Shown here: piece after piece, positions 45,189 through 52,919 of the stretch
Layout: every line of letters starts with the position of its first letter
How positions within the stretch are numbered: position 1 is the first letter of the stretch
Assembly (NCBI RefSeq): GCF_000421585.1
Contig: NZ_ATXH01000017.1
Location: 1-52,919 of the forward strand
DNA: 52,919 nt
Direction of reading: 5' to 3'
DNA from: Thermodesulfatator atlanticus DSM 21156
Lineage (GTDB): Bacteria > Desulfobacterota > Thermodesulfobacteria > Thermodesulfobacteriales > Thermodesulfatatoraceae
Notes under the pieces: generated by a model
Databases searched by the model: none
What the model was told of the DNA's origin: nothing
Seen by the model: the letters and a program-made list of their open reading frames with translations, nothing else
Translations under genes and position numbers: made by a program

Positions 45189-45821
45189 TTAGCTATATGC
45201 CTTTACATAGGCATCAACTATCTTCCTCATCTCTTCGGTTGCCCTTTTCACATCAGGAGCTCCCACAATAGCTGATATAACCGCTATCCCACTAACGCCT
45301 GTCTTGAGAACTTCCTCTAAGTTTTGATAGTTTATTCCACCGATCGCTACCACTGGAATCTTGACGGATTCAACTACTTTTCTCAATCCTTCCAACCCCA
45401 GAACTTTAGCATCTTTTTTTGTATTCGTTGGAAAGACTGCGCCAGCACCGAGGTAGTTTGCTCCCTCTTTTTCTGCCAACAAAGCTTCCTCTAGACAGTA
45501 AACCGAAGCTCCAATGATCAAATTTGGGGCTAGTTCCCTGGCCATAGAGATTGGCATATCATCTGGTCCTAATTGAACACCGTCCGCATCAGTTGCTAGA
45601 GCAATATCAAGTCTGTCATCCACAAAAAAAAGTGCATTATATTCTTTGGTCAGCTTCCGGAGCTTTTTTCCGATCTCTATCATTTCCCTGGTTGGAGCAT
45701 CTTTAATTCTCATTTGTATTGCGGTGGCACCACCTGCAAGAACATCTTTTGCGGTTTCTACTTCGTCCCTAAGATTTCTCTCGGTAATCACATAAAGTTT
45801 GAGCTTTTGTCTAAGGTCCAA
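45189..45821 (-). CDS. thiE: Thiamine-phosphate synthase
   Basis: Joins hydroxymethylpyrimidine diphosphate and thiazole phosphate to make thiamine phosphate. TIM-barrel with VLAGGATAIQMRIKD, FVDDRLDIALATDADGVQLG, GASVYCLEEA, YLGAGAVFPTNTKKDA and VVAIGGINYQN. 210 aa, normal. It starts with TTG inside the end of thiM (11-base overlap). Confidence 0.93.
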   Translation of the reverse strand: MDLRQKLKLYVITERNLRDEVETAKDVLAGGATAIQMRIKDAPTREMIEIGKKLRKLTKEYNALFFVDDRLDIALATDADGVQLGPDDMPISMARELAPNLIIGASVYCLEEALLAEKEGANYLGAGAVFPTNTKKDAKVLGLEGLRKVVESVKIPVVAIGGINYQNLEEVLKTGVSGIAVISAIVGAPDVKRATEEMRKIVDAYVKAYS

Positions 45822-46611
45822 TTTCCGTCACCTTACCCATTTTGTTAATGAGATCGACATCAATTTTGTAAAGCCAATCGTAGAGTTTTACGTGAAAGCT
45901 ACCCAGATATTTTGCCTCTTCATAAGCTTTCTCAGCTACAATTCCAAAAGAAACCAAAGCCGATACAGCGGCTTTCAAAGGTTCTTCAACTGCTACAAAG
46001 GCGCCAATGAGTGCACTAACCATACATCCTGTTCCGGTGACTCTCCCAAGCATCTCATGCCCGTTATATATCGCATAACTTTTTTTGCCATCGCTCACAT
46101 AATCAACAGGCCCTGTGATAACTACAACTGTATCAAATTCTTTAGCGGCAGTTAGCACAAGCGTCTTTGCTTTATCCTCTTCATATATTGCGGAATCAAC
46201 GCCTCTTGTCTTTCCATGCTCACCAAGCAATGCGGCTATCTCCCCAAAATTTCCGCGAAGAACAGCTATGTCTCCGTATTCAATAAGCTTTAACGATGTT
46301 TCAGTTCGCAGCTTGGTAGCTCCCGCACCAACGGGATCAAGGACTGTGTTTTTTCCTAACGCTTTGGCAAGCTTAACAGCTTTTTCCATAGAGTTAAGCC
46401 AGTTGTCGTCAAGTGTTCCAATATTTATCACAAGGGAGTCTGCAATCTTTAGCATGTCTTCGAGTTCATTTTGGGCATGTGCCATTACAGGAGCAGCTCC
46501 AATGGCGAGAAGAGCATTGGCAGTTGTGTTCATAACCACAAAGTTTGTAATGTTTTGAACAAGTGGCCTTTTCTCTCTAACTTTTTCCAATGATTTAGCG
46601 AACCATTCCAC
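45811..46611 (-). CDS. thiM: Hydroxyethylthiazole kinase
   Basis: Phosphorylates salvaged hydroxyethylthiazole. Ribokinase-like fold: PLVQNITNFVVMNTTANALLAIGAAPVM at the N-terminus, DPVGAGATKLR, RGNFGEIAALLG, and the ATP site GRVTGTGCMVSALIGAF with the catalytic Cys. 266 aa, normal. GTG start with GGAGGTGAT upstream. thiM-thiE form a two-gene salvage unit. I saw no TPP riboswitch in the 50 bases before it. Confidence 0.93.
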   Translation of the reverse strand: MEWFAKSLEKVREKRPLVQNITNFVVMNTTANALLAIGAAPVMAHAQNELEDMLKIADSLVINIGTLDDNWLNSMEKAVKLAKALGKNTVLDPVGAGATKLRTETSLKLIEYGDIAVLRGNFGEIAALLGEHGKTRGVDSAIYEEDKAKTLVLTAAKEFDTVVVITGPVDYVSDGKKSYAIYNGHEMLGRVTGTGCMVSALIGAFVAVEEPLKAAVSALVSFGIVAEKAYEEAKYLGSFHVKLYDWLYKIDVDLINKMGKVTEIGP

Positions 46612-46666
46612 GCTATCACCTCCAAAACAGGAAAACTTTTATCCGGAAGCTTTACAACATATTACT

Positions 46667-46805
46667 AGGAGCGTAAAAAAGACGACAACTTGAACAATGT
46701 CATTTCGAGCGAAGCAACCTAGATCCCTTACCGTGTTCGGAACAGGGATTGCGTGGGCGTACAAGTCTCCTTGCGATGACACCTTGTCGGATAAAACATG
46801 CTCCC
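46667..46805. repeat. Dispersed palindromic repeat R2 (139 bp)
   Basis: Ends AGGAGCGTAAAAAAGACGAC and, inward on the minus strand, GGGAGCATGTTTTATCCGAC, weakly inverted and shared with R1. The interior reads AATGTCATTTCGAGCGAAGC, CTAGATCCCTTACCGTGTTC, and GTACAAGTCTCCTTGCGATG. It lacks the 80-bp hairpin block of R1 and R3. Confidence 0.7.
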
Positions 46806-46814
46806 ATTAAGACA

Positions 46815-46912
46815 CTTTTTCATGTTTTTCGTTGTGAGCAATCGCTCATAACGGTAACAGGAACGAATCCCTCAGAAACTGCAACACGGATCTTGGCAAT
46901 TTTGTAAAGGTT
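46815..46912 (-). repeat. MITE copy D (divergent), next to R2
   Basis: On the minus strand: GAAACCTTTACAAAATTGCC, AAGATCCGTGTTGCAGTTTC, GGGATTCGTTCCTG, matching the first half of copy C (18340). The second half differs (an inner hairpin GAGCGATTGCTC). Left limit uncertain. With R2 it fills the gap 46612-46914. Confidence 0.55.
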
Positions 46913-46914
46913 TC

Positions 46915-49587
46915 TTACTTCTTTTCTTCTAAAAGTTCGCCCATCTTGCGCCACAGGCGGCCGAATTCTTCAAGGTTGCCTTTTTTAAGGGCTTCTTCTG
47001 CCTGAAGATAAAGTTCAAAAATAGGCTTTAGAGCAGGAACAAGTTGTTTTTCAAGGCGCTCTGCCTGGGCGGGGGTCTTTTTCTTAATCTCACCAAAAAT
47101 GGCGTTCAGAGCCTCGTCCAAAGTCCTTTCCATGCGGATTTCATTCTCATAAGCCACAATGACCCGCTTAAGCTCTGGGATCTGACCAGCTTCCGCCTTG
47201 AGATAAAGGGGTTGCACGTAAAGGAGATTTCCCTCTATCGGTATAATAAGGAGGGTTCCCAGGATAACCCTGCTTCCCCGCTGGTCCCAAAGGGAAAGCT
47301 GGCGCGAGATCTCAGGGTCTTGGTTTATGCGGCTTTCTATTTGCTGCGGCCCATAAACAAGTTTTTGTTTGGGGAAACGATAAACCAGCATTTGACCGTA
47401 ATTTTCAGGATCACAGCGCACGCACATCCAGGCAGCAAGATTATGCTTCTTGGCGGGATTAAAAGGAATCATGAGAATAAACTCAGCCCTTTTCTCGCCG
47501 GGAAGCTTCATAATGGTATAATAGGGCTTCATGTAACGGCCGTCGCCTTTTAGGCTACGTGGTATTTCCCATAAATCTTCCCGGTTATAAAACACCCGCG
47601 GATCCTCCATGTGATAAGCCCCAAAGAGCCTTGCCTGTAAAAAGAAAAGTTTGTGCGGATAGCGAATATGTTTTCTAAGATCTGGAGCAAGCTCGTTTAT
47701 GGGCTGAAACATGCCCGGGAAAATTTTGGCATAGGTTCTGATGATAGGGTCATGAGGGTCTTTGAGATAAAAAGAGATAGTTCCGTTATAGGCATCTACC
47801 ACCGCAAGCACGGAATTGCGCACGTAATTGCCAACGCCTTCAACTCTTCGCGCATAGGGATAACGATTAGAAACTGTGTAGCCATCAACAAACCAGAAAA
47901 GGTGCCCTTCTTTGCTAATTACCAGATAAGGATCCGTATCAAAGATGATAAAAGGGGCGGCCTTGCGCACCCTTTCTGCCACAGACCGGTAATAAAGGAT
48001 TTTACTCTCAGAAGTAATATCCCCTGAAAGAAGAATCTTGCTTGAGCCAAAGCGCATGGTAAAAAGAAGCCGCCTTAAAGGGCTTCCCACCTTAACACCT
48101 GTCTTTCCGTTATAGCTAGTGTAGACGTTTTTCTCCCCTGCGGGATAATCAAATTCCCTGGCTTTAGTACGCACAATGACATATTCATTAGAAATCTCGC
48201 CAAAATAAATGGCGGGTTGGGTTATTTTGATATCGCATTCCGAAACAGGAGGAATGTCTTTAATCAAAAGCTTGGGGAGCCCTTCTTCGGTCACTTCGTT
48301 CACTACGCCAAGGGTCAAACCATAGCCGTGGGTATAAACCAGTCGTTCATTTATCCATGACCTGCTGGGAAGGTCTTCATAAGATAACTCACGCGCTGAA
48401 AGCATTACCTGGCGAAGTTCGTTGTTTATTTGATAGCGGTCGTTATCAACAGAAATAAACTTATAGTAAGTACGGATCTCTTGGATCTGGCTAAAGGTAT
48501 CAAGCAGAGGCTCATGGTCCCAGAGCCTGATGTTTTTAATGGTGTCCTGATTACGGGCAAGTATTTCTTTGGTAAGAGGTGGGCCAAATTTAAATTCCTG
48601 CTCATCAACCTTATCAAGCCCAAAGGCCTCACGGGTAGCAGCTATTTCGTAAGCCAGATATTTTTTTTCTCTTTCAAGTTCATTAGGCTGGACAATATAG
48701 CGGTGCACTACTCCTGGCAAAAAGTTGAGCCCCACAAAATAAAGCCCGGCATACGCGATAATCAAACCAAATAGGATTTCCTTACGCGGCCTGAACACAA
48801 AAATTGCCGAAAGTACCGCTGCAGCAAGAGAAACGAAAACCAAAGCGTTTAAAACCGGAAGCACTACTTTTGCTTCGGTGAAGCCTGCGCCAAAAACAAC
48901 CCCTCTTTCATCGAAAAGAAGATCAGCCCTATCAAGCCAAAGATCAAAGGCCAGGCGCAGGAAAAAAAGCGCAAGCATTAAAGCAAGATAACGCCTAAAA
49001 GGAGTAGTGAGGATAAGTTTTTTCTCATAGGAGGTCTTAATGTGCCCAAGAACTAAAAAGATAAAAAGGCCAAAGCCGGCACAAAGAACCCAAAGGGCAA
49101 AAGTTAGGTTTGCCAGATAACGCAAAAAGGGAAGGCGAAAAACATAAAACGAAATATCAAGCCCAAGGAGTGGGTCGGTTTTGCCAAAAGGCGTTGCCTT
49201 CACAAAAAGAAGCGCATCTTCCCAAAAGGGCATGGCCGAAAGGCCGAGCATAATCGCCAAAAAAAGCGCTAAAACTTTGAGAAAAAGTCTAAACTTTTCC
49301 CCAAGCCATACCCTAAAGCGTGGATCAAAAAAGTCTGCAAAGGCCCCGCCTTTTGAGGCTGATTGATGAACAAGGCGTCCGTTTAGATAAAAAAGCCCGC
49401 CCACAAAGGCAGCAACGACAAAGAAAAGCAGACTTTGGAGCCAGAACTTGAGCAAGAAGACCCGTTCAAAGCCGAGATCGTGAAACCAAAGATAATCGGT
49501 ATAAACCCCTACAAAGGGCCTACCAAGTAAAATAAAAAGCCCCAAAAGGGCAAACGCCAAAAGAATAAGCCGGTTTACGATACGCAT
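46915..49587 (-). CDS. UPF0182 family membrane protein
   Basis: Large conserved membrane protein of unknown function (COG1615). Seven hydrophobic helices occupy about residues 5-300, starting MRIVNRLILLAFALLGLFIL and including VYTDYLWFHDLGFERVFL, followed by a large outer domain with YTHGYGLTLGVVNEVTEEGLP, PAIYFGEISNEYVIV, and PYARRVEGVGNYVRNSVLAVVDAYNGTI-type segments, all family hallmarks. 890 aa, normal. Acidic Glu-rich tail. Its ATG overlaps the aconitase stop by one base (TAATG), so expression is coupled, though no functional link is known. Confidence 0.92.
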   Translation of the reverse strand: MRIVNRLILLAFALLGLFILLGRPFVGVYTDYLWFHDLGFERVFLLKFWLQSLLFFVVAAFVGGLFYLNGRLVHQSASKGGAFADFFDPRFRVWLGEKFRLFLKVLALFLAIMLGLSAMPFWEDALLFVKATPFGKTDPLLGLDISFYVFRLPFLRYLANLTFALWVLCAGFGLFIFLVLGHIKTSYEKKLILTTPFRRYLALMLALFFLRLAFDLWLDRADLLFDERGVVFGAGFTEAKVVLPVLNALVFVSLAAAVLSAIFVFRPRKEILFGLIIAYAGLYFVGLNFLPGVVHRYIVQPNELEREKKYLAYEIAATREAFGLDKVDEQEFKFGPPLTKEILARNQDTIKNIRLWDHEPLLDTFSQIQEIRTYYKFISVDNDRYQINNELRQVMLSARELSYEDLPSRSWINERLVYTHGYGLTLGVVNEVTEEGLPKLLIKDIPPVSECDIKITQPAIYFGEISNEYVIVRTKAREFDYPAGEKNVYTSYNGKTGVKVGSPLRRLLFTMRFGSSKILLSGDITSESKILYYRSVAERVRKAAPFIIFDTDPYLVISKEGHLFWFVDGYTVSNRYPYARRVEGVGNYVRNSVLAVVDAYNGTISFYLKDPHDPIIRTYAKIFPGMFQPINELAPDLRKHIRYPHKLFFLQARLFGAYHMEDPRVFYNREDLWEIPRSLKGDGRYMKPYYTIMKLPGEKRAEFILMIPFNPAKKHNLAAWMCVRCDPENYGQMLVYRFPKQKLVYGPQQIESRINQDPEISRQLSLWDQRGSRVILGTLLIIPIEGNLLYVQPLYLKAEAGQIPELKRVIVAYENEIRMERTLDEALNAIFGEIKKKTPAQAERLEKQLVPALKPIFELYLQAEEALKKGNLEEFGRLWRKMGELLEEKK

Positions 49588-51527
49588 TAATCTTCCTTAG
49601 CTAAATTTAGTAGTGAGCCTGCAAGAATTATCTTGCGGTCTCTTTCGGTAAGGTCGATCTTCCCTTTGATGATACCCTTGCCAGGGATTTCGATGTCAAT
49701 CTCAGTAGCCCCTGAAGCCAAAACCTCTCGCACGTTTTTGAAGACAAGCACATCACCTTGGTTGATCTTTTCGTAATCTTTAGGATCAGCAAAAGTAACA
49801 GGCAAGATGCCAAAGTTAATCAAATTGGCCTTGTGAATTCTGGCAAAACTTTTGGCAAGCTTAGCCCGCACCCCTAGGTATCGTGGCGCAAGGGCTGCGT
49901 GTTCCCGAGAAGATCCCTGACCGTAGTTTTCACCACCAACTACCGCTACCCAGGTGCCCTTTTCCTTAAGCTCAAGGGCCTTTTTCGCAAAATCAGGATC
50001 AATAGCCGAGAAAACATATTGGCTGATAGCAGGAAGATTGCTACGCAGGGGAAGGATTTTGGCCCCTGCAGGCATGATGTGGTCGGTAGTAATGTTATCT
50101 CCAACTTTTAAGAGGACCTGGCAGCGCAACTCCTCAGGCATAGGCTCAAAAGCTGGAAGCGGAACGATATTCGGCCCGCGGATAATTTCCACCTTGCTTG
50201 CTTCCTCTTCAGGAAAAGGCGGCAGCAAAAGGGCATCGTTAATAATAAAACGCTCAGGAAGTTCTATTTCAGGATAGGCGCCAAGTTTGCGCGGATCAAA
50301 AAATTCCCCATGAAGGGCCGCCGCCACCGCCACTTCAGGGCTTACGAGATATACCTGGTCGTTTTTGGTACCAGAACGCCCAGGAAAGTTACGGGTAAAA
50401 GTGCGCAAAGAAATAGTCCCTGTAGCAGGGGCCTGGCCCATACCAATGCAGCCCAGGCAGCCTGATTGATGAATGCGGGCCCCTGCGTGGATAAGATCCT
50501 GCAAGGCGCCTAAAACATCGAGATTTTCAAGCACCTGTAAAGACCCAGGGTTAATCTCAAAAGAAACCGAAGGATGAACCTTTTTGCCCTTAAGTGCCTT
50601 GGCCACCACCAGAAGATCACGCAAGGAAGAATTAGCGCAGGACCCCACAATGACCTGGGCCACAGGGAGCCCCTCAAGCTCAGCCACAGGTTTTACGTTG
50701 TCAGGAGAAGACGGACATGCGGCCAAGGGCTCAAGACTTGAGAGGTCAAGTTCGATTATTTCGTCATATTGGGCGTCAGGGTCAGGGAGAAGCTCCTGCC
50801 ATTCTTCATCACGCCCCTGGGCAATAAGCCAGGCACGGGTAACCTCATCGGAGGGGAAAACCGTGGTGGTAGCTCCCATTTCAGTACCAAGATTGGCAAT
50901 GGTAGCCCGGTCTGGCACCGAAAGACTTGCTAAGCCCTCGCCGAAATACTCAAGAATTTTGCCAAGCCCGCCTTTTACCGTAAGTTTTCTAAGCATCCAG
51001 AGAGCAACATCCCTTGCAGAAACCCAGGGAGGAAGCTTGCCTTTCAGGTGAATACCAACAATACGGGGCATAATCAGGTGAAAGGGCTTTCCTGCCATGG
51101 CCATAGCCACGTCAAGCCCCCCTGCCCCAATGGCAAGCATAGCACAGCCACCAGCCGTGGGGGTGTGTGAGTCTGAACCAAGTAAAGTTTTCCCTGGGCG
51201 GGCAAAGCGTTCTAAATGGACTTGATGGCAGATACCATTTCCCGGCCTTGAAAACCACAGGCCATATTTGGCAGCAATGCTTTGGAGAAAGCGATGGTCA
51301 TCAGCATTGCGAAAGTCTGTTTGCAAAAGATTGTGGTCCACATATGAGACTGAAAGCTCGGTCTTCACCCGCGGGATACCAATAGCTTCAAACTCAAGGT
51401 AAGCCATGGTGCCGGTGGCATCCTGCGTAAGGGTCTGGTCAATCTTGATGGCAATGGGAGTGCCCCTTTCAAGAGAGCCTGAAACAAGATGTGATTCAAT
51501 CAGTTTTTCAGCAACGGTAAGTCCCAT
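49587..51527 (-). CDS. acn: Aconitate hydratase (short bacterial type)
   Basis: Interconverts citrate and isocitrate through a [4Fe-4S] cluster. Cluster and active-site motifs: LLGSDSHTPTAGG, VGSCANSSLRDL, SGCLGCIGMGQAP, FPGRSGTKND, and in the swivel domain GDNITTDHIMPAG and GGENYGQGSSREHAALAPRYLG. At 646 aa it belongs to the short type found in anaerobes and thermophiles rather than the 890-aa AcnA. I start at 51527 (MGLTVAEKLI), preceded by GAGGAGGAG. Directly after the 270-aa orphan gene. Confidence 0.93.
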   Translation of the reverse strand: MGLTVAEKLIESHLVSGSLERGTPIAIKIDQTLTQDATGTMAYLEFEAIGIPRVKTELSVSYVDHNLLQTDFRNADDHRFLQSIAAKYGLWFSRPGNGICHQVHLERFARPGKTLLGSDSHTPTAGGCAMLAIGAGGLDVAMAMAGKPFHLIMPRIVGIHLKGKLPPWVSARDVALWMLRKLTVKGGLGKILEYFGEGLASLSVPDRATIANLGTEMGATTTVFPSDEVTRAWLIAQGRDEEWQELLPDPDAQYDEIIELDLSSLEPLAACPSSPDNVKPVAELEGLPVAQVIVGSCANSSLRDLLVVAKALKGKKVHPSVSFEINPGSLQVLENLDVLGALQDLIHAGARIHQSGCLGCIGMGQAPATGTISLRTFTRNFPGRSGTKNDQVYLVSPEVAVAAALHGEFFDPRKLGAYPEIELPERFIINDALLLPPFPEEEASKVEIIRGPNIVPLPAFEPMPEELRCQVLLKVGDNITTDHIMPAGAKILPLRSNLPAISQYVFSAIDPDFAKKALELKEKGTWVAVVGGENYGQGSSREHAALAPRYLGVRAKLAKSFARIHKANLINFGILPVTFADPKDYEKINQGDVLVFKNVREVLASGATEIDIEIPGKGIIKGKIDLTERDRKIILAGSLLNLAKED

Positions 51528-51538
51528 AATTCTCCTCC

Positions 51539-52351
51539 TCATGATACAGGTATAAGGCCAAAAGGCTCAGGATAAATTTTTTTTAGTTCCTCTAGAAGCG
51601 AAAAACTAGCCTCTTTCAAAGGATGGTTTTCTTGCGCAAGAAAACGGGTCAAAAAAGGCATGTATTGGATCAAAGGCTGGTAAATAAAGCCAGAGGTTGC
51701 CACTGCCTGGGGATACATTTCCGGCAAAGGCTCTAAATCGTTAAAAACAGAGACAACCCTGGTTAAAAGGTTTTTGTCAAAGGGATTGGCAAGACAATAT
51801 GTTTTGGGATTTTCGCCGGTGATAAGGGGTTTAGTTTCAGCCTGGTAAAAAAATAAAAGATGCCCTTTAGCCACCAGAAATTCAGTCAGGAAGTAAAGAT
51901 GTCTCAGTTTAACTGCTAATTCTAGTTCGTTTAGTTCGCTTTGAGACAGGGCACGAAAATTTATACCAATAGGAGGAACAATGCCCCTTTTGGGCCAAAG
52001 ATCTTTAAAAAATTCCGGATAGTTTTCACAGAGAAAAGTAAGTAAGGCTTTGGCTACTTTTTGCTCCTTGAGCTCTTGATAAAGGAGTCTAAAGTCGAGC
52101 AAGGTTCCTGAAAGGAGATAACGTTTTCTTTCGATTTTGTCGATATTTATGCGGCATGGCTGCTGCTCAAGGAACTTGTAAAAAGGTGTCTCGCTATCCA
52201 AGGTAAGCTCAAGCACAAGACTAGTCAGAGAAAAAAAGATCTCGTCATCGGAAAATTTTTGGACAAAAACCTCGATAGCTTCTTTGGGATTATTTGGTTT
52301 AGGCTGGAACTCAAAAACACGCAAAACCGGCTTTTTTACTTCGATATCCAT
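51539..52351 (-). CDS. Hypothetical protein (270 aa), no family recognised
   Basis: Soluble, mixed-charge protein with no signal peptide or membrane helix. It starts MDIEVKKPVLRVFEFQPKPN. Two half-similar segments, AKALLTFLCENYPEFFKDL and ELAVKLRHLYFLTEFLVAKG, look helical, and the C-terminus ends LKKIYPEPFGLIPVS. I see no catalytic motif. Its stop is 12 bases before the aconitase start, so it should be on the same transcript as aconitase and UPF0182. Function not assigned. The region 52352-52451 upstream shows no gene. Confidence 0.7.
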   Translation of the reverse strand: MDIEVKKPVLRVFEFQPKPNNPKEAIEVFVQKFSDDEIFFSLTSLVLELTLDSETPFYKFLEQQPCRINIDKIERKRYLLSGTLLDFRLLYQELKEQKVAKALLTFLCENYPEFFKDLWPKRGIVPPIGINFRALSQSELNELELAVKLRHLYFLTEFLVAKGHLLFFYQAETKPLITGENPKTYCLANPFDKNLLTRVVSVFNDLEPLPEMYPQAVATSGFIYQPLIQYMPFLTRFLAQENHPLKEASFSLLEELKKIYPEPFGLIPVS

Positions 52352-52451
52352 AGCGGGCTAAATTAGCATTCTTTTTTGTATTTGACGAGGGTTTATAGAG
52401 GAAAACACTTGTCACGATGCATCATCAACTTTTTAGGACAAAGCTATTCTT

Positions 52452-52611
52452 AGGAGCGGGCAACACTTGAACAAAGTCATGGTGAGCAAAGTGAAGCAAT
52501 CTAGATCCCTCTCTGCTGTGTTCGGGACAGGGATCACTTCGGCGTGCGATAGCACGCCTCGTGATGACGGTGTAGCTGGGATCGCGCGCGGGCGTACCAG
52601 TCGCCTCGCGA
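52452..52611. repeat. Dispersed palindromic repeat R3, interrupted at its right end
   Basis: It starts AGGAGCGGGCAACACTTGAA, then CTAGATCCCTCTCTGCTGTG. Positions 52532-52611 match the inverse of 15532-15455 with only a few differences. Homology stops abruptly after GTCGCCTCGCGA at 52611/52612, where the IS110-type sequence begins; the GGGAGC-type end is missing here. Confidence 0.75.
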
Positions 52612-52919
52612 GATACTGTGGATTTTGTCAAGCCATTTGCAACTGCAACTCCTCCATCGCTTTCTTATACTTGGCAAACGCAAATAACAGGAGCTTACGC
52701 GCACAGGCCGTCACCGCTACCTTTTTCGGCTTACCTTTCTTCACCAATCTGTCGTAAAATTCCCTCAATACCCCTTTACCGCTCGCTATCGCACTAAGGG
52801 CTCCCATGTAAAGTAGTCCCCTTAGCCTCTTGTCCCCCTTCTTGCTTATCTGCGCCGCCTTCTTCGTATTCCCTGATTCTTTGGTCTCAGGATCTAATCC
52901 CACAAGCGCCACCGCTTCT
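52612..52919 (-). mobile_element. IS110-family insertion element, 3' end (runs off right edge)
   Basis: Contains the C-terminal part of an IS110-type transposase and about 16 bases to the junction with repeat R3. The end is placed where R3 homology stops. The rest of the element, including the left non-coding region that encodes the guide (bridge) RNA in characterised IS110 elements, lies outside the window. Confidence 0.7.
52628..52919 (-). CDS. IS110/IS116/IS902-family transposase, C-terminal part
   Basis: The frame is open at the window edge (EAVALVGLDPETKESGNTKK and onward). Motifs of the C-terminal Tnp20 domain are clear: GLDP...SG, the ISKKGDKRLRGLLYMGA stretch with the S/G-(K/R)-x2-R-L-R-x2-L pattern, the catalytic-Ser segment being upstream or in this region, and KVAVTACARKLLLFAFA. 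IS110 recombinases combine a RuvC-like DEDD domain (outside the window) with this domain. Stop codon at 52628-52630. No frameshift is seen in the visible part. Confidence 0.9.
   Translation of the reverse strand, partial: EAVALVGLDPETKESGNTKKAAQISKKGDKRLRGLLYMGALSAIASGKGVLREFYDRLVKKGKPKKVAVTACARKLLLFAFAKYKKAMEELQLQMA

Noticed and set aside
46612-46666. TPP riboswitch before thiM
   Set aside because: No CTGAGA or ACC-TGAA-CCTGAT core was found in the short leader.

Overview
The window looks like a chromosomal segment from a thermophilic anaerobe of the Thermodesulfobacteriota (a Thermodesulfatator/Thermosulfurimonas-like sulfur metaboliser). This is inferred from gene content: a complex I lacking NuoEFG, DmsB-type ferredoxins and a cytoplasmic molybdoenzyme, a TSUP (TauE/SafE-type) exporter, a PEP-CTERM protein, an archaeal/thermophile-type LeuCD pair, and Lys/Glu-rich proteins. 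No rRNA is present to confirm the placement.

Layout. 1-3.3 kb: the 3' end of an AAA/PD-(D/E)XK protein, a CCA-adding enzyme, then a PEP-CTERM protein behind a near-consensus sigma-54 promoter and four iterated AT palindromes, then tRNA-Leu and tRNA-Arg. 3.3-9.3 kb (minus strand): leuD-leuC, a two-gene NHEJ module (ligase plus Ku) and lon. 9.6-12.9 kb: an Fe-S/siroheme-type protein coupled to a UvrA-like ABC protein. 12.9-15.8 kb: an AT-rich accessory island with a PAP2 phosphatase, an IS5-type remnant bounded by MITE-like repeats, a RelE/ParE-type toxin-antitoxin pair and a 276-bp dispersed repeat. 15.8-18.3 kb: copper ATPase and copper chaperone. 18.7-24 kb: a second, shorter UvrA paralogue, a decayed MNT-HEPN pair, hypD, a DUF72 gene, rpsT and tRNA-Ala. 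24.2-25.7 kb: a full-length relative of the fragment at the left edge.

26-45 kb is the core of the window, all on the minus strand. In order of transcription it reads: small membrane protein, histidine kinase, NtrC-type regulator, [paired CTGCAAC palindromes and a sigma-54 promoter], TSUP transporter, a three-helix DUF106/EMC3-like membrane protein, a molybdopterin oxidoreductase without a Tat signal, two four-cluster ferredoxins, then nuoABCDHIJKLMN and a terminator. No NADH-dehydrogenase module (nuoEFG) is present. My main hypothesis is that the molybdoenzyme and ferredoxins feed or drain electrons at the complex I stub, with the upstream part switched on through sigma-54 by the adjacent two-component system in response to a sulfur oxyanion or redox signal.

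45-52.9 kb: thiE-thiM, a repeat/MITE pair, a UPF0182 membrane protein overlapping aconitase by one base, an orphan 270-aa gene, and the end of an IS110-family element that interrupts a third copy of the dispersed repeat. The accessory parts are rich in non-autonomous repeats (two families), which account for most non-coding space.
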